NCBI GenBank assembly: GCA_017893485.1
Contig: CM030364.1
Span: 244,665,818-244,729,817, forward strand
Direction: 5' to 3'
Origin: Hemerocallis citrina
Lineage: Eukaryota > Streptophyta > Magnoliopsida > Asparagales > Asphodelaceae
Length of the DNA: 64,000 nucleotides
Part shown: positions 34,868 to 44,775 of the stretch, one piece after another
Layout: each line of letters starts with the position of its first letter
Numbering within the stretch: the first letter of the stretch is position 1
Position numbers and translations under genes: made by a program
The notes under the pieces: generated by a model
The model's input: the letters and a program-made list of their open reading frames with translations, nothing else
The model's database searches: none
What the model was told of the DNA's origin: nothing

Positions 34868-36075
34868 AAAGTCAAGAAAGCTCGACGCTCGGATGGCATC
34901 GCGAGCCACAACTTCCTCTTCTATTCAACGGAAGGGTCGGAGCTCGGATGGCATCGTGAGCCAAAACATCCTCTTCTATTCAACAGAAGGGTCGATGCTC
35001 GGATGACACCATGAACCACAACTTCCTCTTCTATTCAACAGAAGGGACGGAGCTCGAATGGCACCGCGAGCCACAAACTTCCTCTTCTATTCAACCGAAG
35101 GGTCGATGCTCGGATGGCACCGCGATCCACAACTTTCTCTTCTATTCAACAGAAGGGTCGGAGCTCGGATGCCACCGCGATCCACAACTTCCTCTTCTAT
35201 TCAACAGAAGGGTCGGAGCTTGGATGCCACTGCGAGCCACAACTTCCTTTTCTATTCAACAGAAGGGTCGACGCTCGAATGGCATCGCGAGCCACAACTT
35301 CCTCTTCTATTCAACAGAAGGGTCGGAGCTCGGATGGCATCGCGAGCCACAATTTCCTCTTCTATTCAACAGAAGGGTCGACGCTCGGATGGCATCGCGA
35401 GCCACAACTTCCTCTTCTATTCAACAAAAGGGTCGGAGCTCGGATGGCATCGCGAGCCACAACTTCCTCTTCTATTCAACGGAAGGGTCGGAGCTCGGAT
35501 GGCACCGCGAGAAACAACTCCCTCTTCTATTCAAAAGAAGGGTCGAGCTCGGATGGCATTGCGAGCCACAACTTCCTCTTCTATTGAACAAAAGGGTCGG
35601 AGCTCGGACGCCACCGCGAGCCACCACTTCCTCTTCTATTCAACAGAAGGGTCGATTCTCGGATGGCATTGCGAGCCACAACTTCCTCTTTTATTCAACA
35701 GAAGGTTCAGAGCTCAGATGGCATTGCGAGCCACAATTTCCTCTTCTATTCAACAGAAGGGTCGATGCTCGGATGGCACCGTGAGCCACAACTTCCTCTT
35801 CTATTCAACAAAAGGGTCGACGCTCGGATGCCACCATGAGCCACAACTTCCTCTTCTATTCAACAGAAGGGTCGACGCTCGGATGGCACCGCGAGCCACA
35901 ACTTCCTCTTCTATTCAACAGAAGGGTCGGAGCTCGGATGGCATCGCGAGCCACAACTTCCTCTTCTATTCAACAGAATGGTCGGAGCTCGGATGGCATC
36001 GCGAGCCACAACTTCCTCTTCTATTCAATGGAGGGGTCGGAGCTCGGATGGCATCGCGAGCCGCAAACAAGATCT
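34868..36075 (+). repeat. 55-bp tandem array (about 22 copies)
   Basis: Unit contains CCACAACTTCCTCTTCTATT, then CAACAGAAGGGTCGGAGCTC and the imperfect dyad GCTCGGATGGCATCGCGAGC. As 55 is not divisible by three, reading continues through all three frames in turn. All three forward frames stay open over hundreds of bases (for example 35011-35784, 35058-36098, 35114-35587). It lies just upstream of the antisense ORF start. Confidence 0.9.
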
Positions 36076-36129
36076 CATTTTTCACAGAAGGCTCGTAGAC
36101 CGGATCTCAATGCCAGCCATCAAAACTTT

Positions 36130-36440
36130 TACCAAGTATAGGGGCTCGGACCTCGGACGAAAATGCGAGCACCAGATCCATCCACCATTCGAAGGGGCTC
36201 GGAGCTCGGGCGGCACCGCGAGCCCACGGAGCCCTCCTCTATTCACGAGGGCTCGGAGCTCGGATGACACCATGAGCCCCAAGCACCCTCTTCTATTCAA
36301 AGGGGCTTGGAGCTCGGATAACACCGCGAGCCCCAGAAGCTCTCCCCTACTCACAGGGGGATCGGAGCTCGGATAACGCCGCAAGCCCCAAGAGCCCTCC
36401 TCTATTCACAGGAAGCTCGGAGCTCGGATGAATTTAGGAG
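36130..36440 (+). repeat. Degenerate 60-bp tandem array
   Basis: About five divergent units of the form CTCGGAGCTCGGATGACACC, with GCGAGCCCC and CCCTCTTCTATTCA. Clearly derived from or ancestral to the neighbouring 55-bp repeat. Confidence 0.75.
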
Positions 36441-36464
36441 CCCCAAAACCCTCCTTAAGTAAGG

Positions 36465-36920
36465 GGCTCGTCTGCTGACCCCAACGCTCGACAAACCGAG
36501 CTCCAAACTGACAGACCGCGACGTTCCCTCGCTCTTCCAACTAGAGAAAGGATCGTTTGCCGACCCCAACGCTCGACAAACCGAGCTCCAAACCGACAGA
36601 CCGCGACGTTCCCTCGCTCATTCCAACTAGCGAGAGGATCGTCTGCTGACCCTCGAAACTCGTCCGCCGACCCCAATGCTCGACAAACCGAGCTCCAAAT
36701 CAAAAAAACCTCGACGTCCCCTTGCTCTTCCAACTAGCGAGAGGATCGTCTACCGAGCCCCAACCTAACAGACCTTGACATTCCCTCACTCTTCCAACTA
36801 GCGAGAGGATCGTTTGCCAACCCTTGGATCTCGTCTACCGACCCAAGACACCCGGCAAGCCGAGCCCCATACCGACATACCTCGTCACCCCCTCGCTTTT
36901 CAAACTAGCGAGGGGGACCA
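36465..36920 (+). repeat. Imperfect 85-bp tandem array
   Basis: Units contain GACCCCAACGCTCGACAAAC, CGAGCTCCAA and CTTCCAACTAGCGAGAGGAT. The first two copies are offset by 85 bases (36479 and 36564). Later copies are shortened. Confidence 0.75.
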
Positions 36921-37179
36921 TCGTACTGGGGGTCGGAAAGTGAGCGTTGAGGGTCAGGGGATGAGCATTGAGGCTCGCCTGCCGACCCTAAAAACTTGGC
37001 AAACGTTGCTCCGATTCTTCTACGCTTGGCACCCCGCGTGACTCCAATAGGGGATCCCTTCCTCCTATCCCCTGGCTTCTTCTGGAAGTAACAGATCCTA
37101 TTTTTTCACTGCACACACCACCCTGCTCTTTCCACAGAGGCAAAGAACCATTCCCACATGGCTAGACCACCCAGCCCTC

Positions 37180-37196
37180 CAGGAGTGGGGGGCTTG
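37180..37196 (+). promoter_or_regulatory. Polypurine tract of element C
   Basis: AGGAGTGGGGGGCTTG immediately precedes LTR2. Confidence 0.6.
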
Positions 37197-37780
37197 TGAT
37201 GTGGGTCGGATGACGTGGCCCCTCCTGGGCCATAGGATCCCCTCAGGAAGCATACATCACCAGATCATCCAGATCCGCCACGTCAGCATCAGAAAATTGC
37301 CCTGGCCTCTGCCATGTCAACCTGAAAACTGCCCGGGCCTCTGCCATGTCAGCCCTATACTGCTCGGGTTTCCACCGCTTCAGGCCCACGGGCAACCGGG
37401 TCCAGACCCGGCCCCAAATGGGTCCAGACTCGGTTGACTTCTCCTATAAATACCAGACCCTCTCCCCCTGATTGAGGTAATAAATCTTTCCTACTCAAAA
37501 CCCTAGTTACTGTTACTCTCTCTTAGTAGCTGACTAGATTGTCGGAGGGTCTGCCACTGGGACCAACCCCAGTGTTCCTAGACCGTCTGCAGGTACATGA
37601 GACCTCGGATCCGAGCCTCCTGATCCGAGCCGAGCATCCAGCCTCCACCTCACTACCGCCTACTTCCGTACCGTTCGCCCGGCTGAGGGTCATCCGCACC
37701 AGAGCTTCCTCCACCAATACAAATCGAGTAAGAACTCACACCTGGTGCATCCACACGCCTCCCAAAAACAAACCGCATCA
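37197..37780 (+). repeat. Element C LTR2
   Basis: 584 bp, TGATGTGGGTCGG to CCGCATCA, followed by the target duplication CTTAC. Confidence 0.9.
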
Positions 37781-37843
37781 CTTACTAATCTGTACCAGTT
37801 GGTCCGTCTCATAGTTCCAAGTAACAAGTACGAGTTGAAATGA
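37781..37843 (+). pseudogene. Possible host exon piece right of element C
   Basis: Frame LTNLYQLVRLIVPSNKYELK ending in TGA at 37841-37843. It would be the C-terminal end of the same reading frame as 25900-25964 before element C inserted. The next 230 bases (37844-38075) are AT-rich with no visible feature. Confidence 0.2.
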
Positions 37844-38080
37844 GGACGCAATAAGATTTATTAATGAAGCTGATTTTAGGCTGATGAGGCAAAACATATG
37901 GGCTAATTTGTGTTGTGCACTTGATATGAGTTAATTTATAAGCTTTGTGTTTTAAGTTTTAGCTCTATTGGGGAATGTGGAGATAATTGTGCTTATAGTT
38001 TGCTGAATAAATGCTTTCCAATGACCTTTACTTCCATCTTTTTAGAGGATATTTTATTGCAGGGTTTGATAACTAGTTTG

Positions 38081-38290
38081 TGTTGGAATTTATGGAATAT
38101 ATGGAATAAATCAATTAAATATTCTGTCTAATACAGATTAGGAAATGTATCTTCTCTAATCCCTTAAACTTCTCTCAATCATTGTACCCCTTCTCCAAGT
38201 AACCATTGTATATATATAGATGTACTGAGCATATGAATAAAGGTAGAAGAAAATATTATTTTTCCCACATCTGATTTCAATATTTCCATA
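38081..38290 (+). repeat. Element D LTR1
   Basis: 210 bp with TATATATA near 38211. Followed directly by TGGCATCAAAACC (38291-38303), a degenerate initiator tRNA-Met primer site. Confidence 0.85.
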
Positions 38291-38929
38291 TGGCATCAAA
38301 ACCTAAAAAGATCTAGGCTAATTGTAGAAGAAGAAGAGACGTAGGTGACCGGATTTGACACCTCTCTTGCACCCCGACCCCGACCTCTGTTCGATTGTTT
38401 AGTCTGAATAGTAACCACTACATCATAGGCAAGAGTTTAAACTTCACTTCGATACTCCCCCTGAAGTTCAACCTCAGAGGAAAAATACATCCTCATCCTC
38501 ATCGCCATTAACACCACCAGTCGAGCCTCGCCAACCACCGAACCCAATCCCTATCGACTGCTCCTCCGAACCCATCGAAGTTCCTTCCAAACTTCGTCGC
38601 CTTTCATCCTCGACCATCTTCCCCCTGTGCTGCTCTGACACAACTCCCACCTCCAACCCGTTGCCCCACCGTTGCCATCACCTTCGAGCTTCGTCGATGC
38701 CCCTGCTGAGAAGAAGTTCCTCTCACCGTTGATTTAGAAGTCAGATCTGAATCCATACAGACCTGTATTGGATCAGATCTAATCTGATCTATCGATTGCT
38801 ATGTTCTTCTTGCTGATTGCTGGTGTTTGTATTTACTGTTTTCCAGTGTGTTTGGTGTGGTGCTGTGCTGCCTGCTATGTTACTGTTAGTACTGCTTATT
38901 GTGTTGCTATTTGTTGTTCTTCACCATGG
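38291..38929 (+). other. 5-prime internal region of element D without a capsid gene
   Basis: Between primer site and zinc knuckle one expects about 1 kb of Gag. Here there are 640 bases with stops in every frame and C/T-rich stretches. The capsid has been deleted or replaced. Confidence 0.5.
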
Positions 38930-39544
38930 AGTCAAGGAAGTGTACTCATTGTGGCAAGATCGGCCACACGAAAGCTCATTGTTATAAGATTATTGGCTAT
39001 CCAGAGATTTTTGATTAGCAGAGATACTCATAAGAACAACTGCAACCGATCCACTGGCACTGATGGTACTGCTGCAGGTAATGATGGTAAGGTTTTTAAT
39101 ATTTCTATCTCTGTTATAAATAATGCATGGATAGTTGATTTGGGTGCTACCGATCATATGACTTTTGATTCTAGACTGGTCCAAACCTTACAACCATCCA
39201 ACAAATCCAAAGTGTCCACTACCAATGGAAATCCTGCCACCATTACTGGCGAGGGTTCCATCTCTCTCACAAAAAACCTAACCTTAGATAATGTGTTAGT
39301 TGTGCCCTCCTTGAATTTTAACCTATTATCTGTTTCTCAAATAACTACTGCCTTACAGTGTATTGTGATTTTTTGGCCTTCCCATTGTGAGTTCAAGGAT
39401 ATTCAGACTCGCAAGACAATTGGTTATGGGGTCAGACACGGGAAGCTCTATTACCTGGATTTGGAATCTAAAAGTTCAAGCATGTTGACTCAAGCTCTTT
39501 CTGTGGAAGGATCTGAGGGGGAGAAGAAGAAATCAGAGATTTAG
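38930..39544 (+). pseudogene. Nucleocapsid knuckle and protease of element D
   Basis: ESRKCTHCGKIGHTKAHCYK gives an intact CX2CX4HX4C knuckle (38941-38982). After a break, AWIVDLGATDHMT is the aspartic protease motif with D at 39137-39139 (DLGAT in place of DSGAT), followed by the usual NLLSVSQ block. The upstream hydrophobic part of the long ORF starting at 38801 is a wrong-frame lead-in. Confidence 0.7.
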
Positions 39545-40957
39545 CTATGGCATCGACATCTATGGCATGCTTCTTTTTGTTATTTGAATAAATTATTTCC
39601 AAGCTTATTTTTGAAGTTGGATTTGTCTACCTTTCGGTGTGATGTGTGTGAACTCGCAAAAAGTCACCGTGTTTCTTTTCCTCCAAACCTAAGTAAGAGA
39701 TTTCTCCCATTTATGATTATTCATTCTGATGTTTGGGGTCCATCCAAAAATACTACTTTTGGAGGATCAAAATGGTTTGTGATATTTATTGATGATTGTA
39801 CTCGTATGACGTGGATATGTTTGATGAATTCTAAGAGTGGAGTTAGTAGCTTATTTTAGAAATTTCACAAACGGGTTATGATTCAGTATAAAGCACAGAT
39901 TCAAGTTCTTAGGAGCGATAATGGTGGTGAGTACCTGAGTTCGAATTTGCAACAATATTTGGAGGAACATGGGATTGTTCACCAGACTACATGCTCGTAT
40001 ACACCTCAACAGAATGGGGTTGCAGAAAGAAAAAACAGACATTTGCTTGAGGTGGTACGTGCTTCTCTTATCCATAGAAATATGCCACTTATTTATTAGG
40101 AGGAAGCCCTTGCTTCTGCTGCATACTTATTCAACCGAGTTCCCTCTAGTATCCTAAACTTCCTCACACCATTTCAAGCATTAAATAAAGCAGTGAATAC
40201 ACCAAAAGTCTTCAACTTGCCACCTCGTGTGTTTGGGTGTGTTTCATTTGTTCATCATCATCAACATGAACGTAATAAGTTAACTCCTCGAGCCATCCGA
40301 TGTGTTTTCGTGGGATATGCACAGGATAAGAAAGGGTATCGGTGCTATCACCCACCAATTCAAAGGATGTTTGTGACTATGGATGGTGTGTTCCATGAAG
40401 ATGAGTTGTACTTTTCCTCTGATGTTGAACTTCAGCGGGAGTACCGAAGTGAAGTTAAAACTCTTGCCTATGATGAAGTGGTTACCATTCAGACTGAACA
40501 ATCGAATATAAAAGGTGAAAATCTGGATGTAAGTAGTGATGATCACTCGAATGAATATTTGGTTGAGCAAGGAGATCTCTATGAAGAACTGCAATCAGTG
40601 CCAAACCTCCACGAAGATGAACCATCTCCACCACCAACACTGTCAGAACCATCTCCACCACCAGCACTGTCAGAACCATCTCCACCACCAGCAACGTCAG
40701 AACCATCTCTACCACCAGCACCGTCAGAACCCCAAAACCAATCGTCATTGCTGTCCGATGCTCCAAGAAGAGAACTCTCAAATTGTACTACTAGAGGTAT
40801 CCCAAAACCTACTTATGAGCCTGATCCCATTAGTAATGTCAAGTATCCCATGAGTCTTTATGTGTCCACTCACCGATTGTCTGAATCAAATAAGTCATTT
40901 GTGAATCAATTATCTTTTGTATCTATTCCTAATAGTGTGCAGGAAGCCTTAGCCTGA
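39545..40957 (+). pseudogene. Integrase and linker of element D
   Basis: Pre-integrase part LWHRHLWHAS...CDVCELAK, then core acids D in HSDVWGPS (39729-39731), D in RSDNGGEY (39917-39919) and E in NGVAERKN (40025-40027), with normal D-35-E spacing. Stops occur at 39542, 39857 and 40097. The linker holds a four-fold 27-bp repeat encoding EPSPPPALS-like nonapeptides (40619-40732) and ends at a frameshift near 40955. Confidence 0.75.
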
Positions 40958-41983
40958 TCCAAGGTGGAAAGCAACAATGGATGAGGAGATGAAGTCCTTG
41001 AAGAAGAATGAGACTTGGGATAGTCGAATTGCCAGAAGGAAAGAAGCCGGTAAGATGGAGATGGATTTATATCGTGAAGTATAAGTCTAATAGTTCGATA
41101 GAGCGATACAAGGCATGGTTGGTTGCGAAAGGGTACACTCAAACGTATGGAATTGATTATGACGAAACATTTGTACCTATAGCAAAGTTCAACTCCGTTC
41201 AAGTTTTACTGTCACTTGCTGCAAATCTTGACTGGCCATTGGAGCAATTTGATGTGAAGAATATTTTTTTGCATGGGGAATTGACATAAGAAGTTTATAT
41301 GGATCTACCACTAGGACCAAACAGACCAGTCCAACACAGTAATAAAGTGTGTCATTTGAAGAAAGCACTGTATGGACTCAAGCAGTTGCCAAGAGCTTGG
41401 TTTGGATGTTTCACAAAATCAATGAGGATATTCGGATATTGTCAGAGCAATTCAGATCATACTCTGTTCCTAAAAAGGAAAGAAGGTAAAATTATTGGCT
41501 CTCATTATTTATGTGGATGATATGATAGTAACTGGAGATGATCCTGAGAAGAGGAAGGCATTAAAGAACTACTTGTCACAAGAGTTCAAAATGAAAGATC
41601 TTGGTCCTTTGTGATACTTCCTTGGTATTGGAGTTTCTCGCTCGAGAAAGGGTATATTTCTGTCTCAAAGAAAGTACACTCTTAATTTATTGAAGGAAAC
41701 TGGAATGTCTGCTTGTCAACCGATTGGTACACCGTTAGAAGAAGGACTAAAACTTTGCAATGAATCAGATCATGTGCCTTGTGATAAAGAAAGATATCAG
41801 AGATTGGTTGGAAGACTAATGTATTTTGCACATACACGGCCAGATTTATCATATGCTTTAAGTGTGGTAAGTCAGATTATGCATGCACCTCAGGAACATC
41901 ACATGTCTACAGTGATGAGAATTCTGAGATATATTAAGTCTACTCCAAAAGAGGGGTCCTATTTGAAAAATATGGTCACTTGA
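40958..41983 (+). pseudogene. Reverse transcriptase of element D
   Basis: VRWRWIYIVKYKS, ERYKAWLVAKGYTQTYGIDY, LEQFDVKNIFLHGEL and ALYGLKQLPRAWF are the conserved Copia polymerase blocks. The catalytic YVDD is intact at 41510-41521. Stops at 41287, 41518 (other frame) and 41611 plus a frameshift near 41495 inactivate it. Its C-terminal connection continues into RNase H. Confidence 0.8.
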
Positions 41984-42190
41984 AGGTTGAGACATATACT
42001 GATGCTGATTGGGCAGGATCTATAATTGATAGGTGCTCCACTTCAGGATACCTCACCTTTGTTGGAGGAAATTTAGTTACATGGAGAAGCAAGAAGCAGA
42101 ATGTTGTTGCACGCTCTAGTGCAGAGGCTGAGTATCGCGGAGTAGCTCTAAGTATAGCGGAAGCTTTATGGCTAAAACTCTTGTTTGAGG
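41980..42190 (+). pseudogene. RNase H of element D, first part
   Basis: VETYTDADWAGSIIDRCSTS gives the first catalytic D. SKKQNVVARSSAEAEYRGVA contains the catalytic E. The frame is cut after LWLKLLFE by the insertion of solo LTR E and resumes at 48713. Confidence 0.85.
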
Positions 42191-44560
42191 TGTAGCGACC
42201 CGAATCCCCATAATGGGGATTCGTGACGTAATCCAGAATCTTTCCTTCAAACAGTCACAATACAGGAAAAAAATGGAATTTTTTTTAACAAATTTTATTC
42301 CATGATGTACACGTTCAAGTGTTATAATATTCGCTGTTCAAAAATTTCAAATCATGTTTTACAAAAAATATAACAAAAGTGAATAGGGAACACTTGGTAC
42401 TGTCACTTGGATGCACCATCAGGCTTGAGCCTTCCTGGACTACACGGGTCAGCATCTAGCACCTAAAAAATAGACAGTAATTCTACTGACGCAAAGTTGA
42501 TAAAAGCAGCGATCTCCAAACTAAACAAATCAAATATGAATGCAAAAGAAAATGACTTAATGGGAGGGAGGTGGGGTCGGGTCAAGTGCGTCCGTGTATG
42601 ATATACCATAGTAATCTAATGCACACGTCAAGATGTACTTAGTCTAATGCAAGCGAGACTTTAGAAATGTATGCATCCCATAATACATACTTTCCAATTC
42701 AAGCCGTTGTCTCCAAGTTTTAGGGATTTGAACCCTCGCCATGCATTCTACTTTTGTACTCGTCCTGTTCCTGATAGATAGATCGTGGTTGATGAGGTTA
42801 CAGATTAATCGGTCACACCTGTTCTGCAGTCACATAGTGGTGTCTCAGTTTGACACTAGTGTCCGGCGTTCGGACCCCATTCAAAAGCCATGATGAACTT
42901 AAAGATACACCGCAGCATACTTATGGCACCGAATTTCACAGGACCGCAGCCCATACAACCCGTTCGTGTCCGCCAGCATAGAACTTGACGGCCTCGAAGG
43001 TTTAATTCTCCCTATCCACCAGGAAATCCTGTAATACCCTAATTCTTTATTTTTTAAAATTAAGTGAAGGTTTGTGAATTTTACGTGCATTGCACGTATT
43101 AATTCAGGTTCATTTTTATAAAAAATTATTTATTTTGTAGTATGGGTAAATATCTTTTCATCTCTCTCTTATTTTTTGAAAGCCTAATTGTTTATTTTAA
43201 AAGCCCAACCTAATTATTTAATTTATTTTATTTATCCCATTGAATTTTGAGCCCACTAATTAAAGCCCACTAGTTATTTTCTCTTTTAAATAACATGACT
43301 TGTTGTGTAGATCATTTTTTTAGAAAATTAATTAAATGATCATGCACAACTAGTAGTTAGGGGTGCTACATTTTGGCACGTGCATGCATAAGAGTGTGCA
43401 TTGCAGACCCTTCTACTTTGGCCGGAAATGGAGTCAAGGAGGGTGGGGAAATGGCTTAGTGGATGGGTGGTTACTTGTTCATGGGTGGTTGCTACAACTT
43501 TCCAATTATCCTAGCCATTTATCTACAACCATTTAATGCAATCCTAGCCCTCCATTTCACCCTAAAGCTAGTATAAATACCCCTCACTTGTATGCATACA
43601 ACACTAAGAAATTTTTGTAAAGAAAAGAAAGAAAGAAAGAAATACATAGGAGAGTGAAAAGATTAAGAAGTACTAGTGAGTAAAAGATTAGAGTGTGCAA
43701 TTTTGTGTGTGTTCCAACCAAGAAGAGGCCGGCCAACCATTCAAGGAGTACAAGAAGGGTTCGGGTTTCAAGCAATTCAAGGAAGAGAAGGCAAATTGCA
43801 ATACATTCTAGGAGGAGAAGGCTACTTTCTTGCACTCTAGGAACTTTCAATTCGTTTTTCTCCAATAAGTGGGTGTTTCTCATGCTTCTAAATTTAGATG
43901 CCATGTCAGGAATGATTTGATAAAATGGTTATAGAGAAATTAAGAAATTCTAGTCTCATGTTTGATAAATTAGAGATGGAATGGAAATTTAGAGATTGAT
44001 TGTTAAAATGATTGTTAGTGATAAATTGTGAATTTAAAGTGCTAAGAATCTATAACTATGGCCATGCTATATGTTTATGAGTTATGCTTATGAGACAAAT
44101 TGTAATTAAATGCATCATGAAAGTGTTAATTGTTTAAATTAGAGTAATTCTATTGAAAGAAAGACGAAAATTGTGTTCTAAAATATTGTAGGGTGTTAAT
44201 AAGTGAGGGAATAAAGAAATAAATTAGTTTTGTGAAATTTAGATTGCAAATTATGTAGAAATAGAAATTTTGTTCTCAATGTCGAAAGAATGGACATAGA
44301 ACATAAAATATGACTCAAATGCATGTTTTATAAAGCAAATAATGAATATGAAAGTACTAGTTTACTGTAATTTTATATAGATTACAATATGGAAATTTTT
44401 ATTGTGAAAAGAGAAGAAAAAGAAACAAAATCGTTTTGAAAATTGGGAAATTAGTAATGAATAGAGAACTGAGTTATAAACAACTCAACTGAAATTGAGA
44501 CAATCTGGCCACTTAGACCATTTGGTTGGAAGGGTTTCAGTCGCTACAGGTGTGTGTGTT

Positions 44561-44583
44561 GGGGGGGGGGGGGGGGGGGGGGG
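44561..44583. repeat. 23-base poly-G run
   Basis: Uninterrupted guanines after TGTGTGTGTT within solo LTR F. Confidence 0.9.
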
Positions 44584-44700
44584 TTGTCTTTGGTCTCGGG
44601 TTCGATTCTGAGTAGGAGCCTTTTGTTTTGTTTTGTTTTTGTTAAAAACCCGAACGTCGAGATCTAATATACATGGGTTAAAACCCAGTCCATATCGCCT

Positions 44701-44775
44701 CTGTGGTTTGGCGCAGTGGTCTTGGGCGTTGTCCTTTGGGCCGCTGGTTGTGGGTTCGAAGCCGGGTAGGTTTTG
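44701..44775 (+). other. tRNA-like module in LTR F
   Basis: TGGCGCAGTGGTCTTGG resembles a pol III A box and GGGTTCGAAGCC a B box, about 45 bases apart. No cloverleaf with a paired acceptor stem can be drawn, so it is not a tRNA gene. A decayed counterpart lies at 9556-9605 in the related LTR. Confidence 0.35.

Larger units (their letters stand above)
25970..37780 (+). mobile_element. Gypsy element C, Tat lineage, gag-protease only, with antisense ORF
   Basis: LTRs of 583 and 584 bp start TGATGTGGGTCGG and end CCGC(G/A)TCA, bounded by a perfect 5-bp duplication CTTAC (25965-25969 and 37781-37785). The plus strand holds Gag and protease. The minus strand holds a gypsy-transposon-domain ORF as known for the Tat lineage (Grande, Retand). 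Five tandem arrays fill much of the rest. Reverse transcriptase, RNase H and integrase are absent over the whole 11.8 kb, so it is non-autonomous. By eye the LTRs differ at about 6-7 percent of positions, mostly transitions, so it is older than element I. Its GC content is far above its surroundings. Confidence 0.85.

Noticed and set aside
34868..36075. CRISPR-like array
   Set aside because: The 55-bp units are directly abutting and lack unique spacers. The context is a plant retrotransposon.
40619..40740. Extensin-like host cell-wall protein (SPPP repeats)
   Set aside because: The four nonapeptides lie in frame in the Copia integrase-polymerase linker of element D.
44701..44775. A genuine tRNA gene
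   Set aside because: A and B boxes are present, but no paired acceptor stem or anticodon arm can be drawn.
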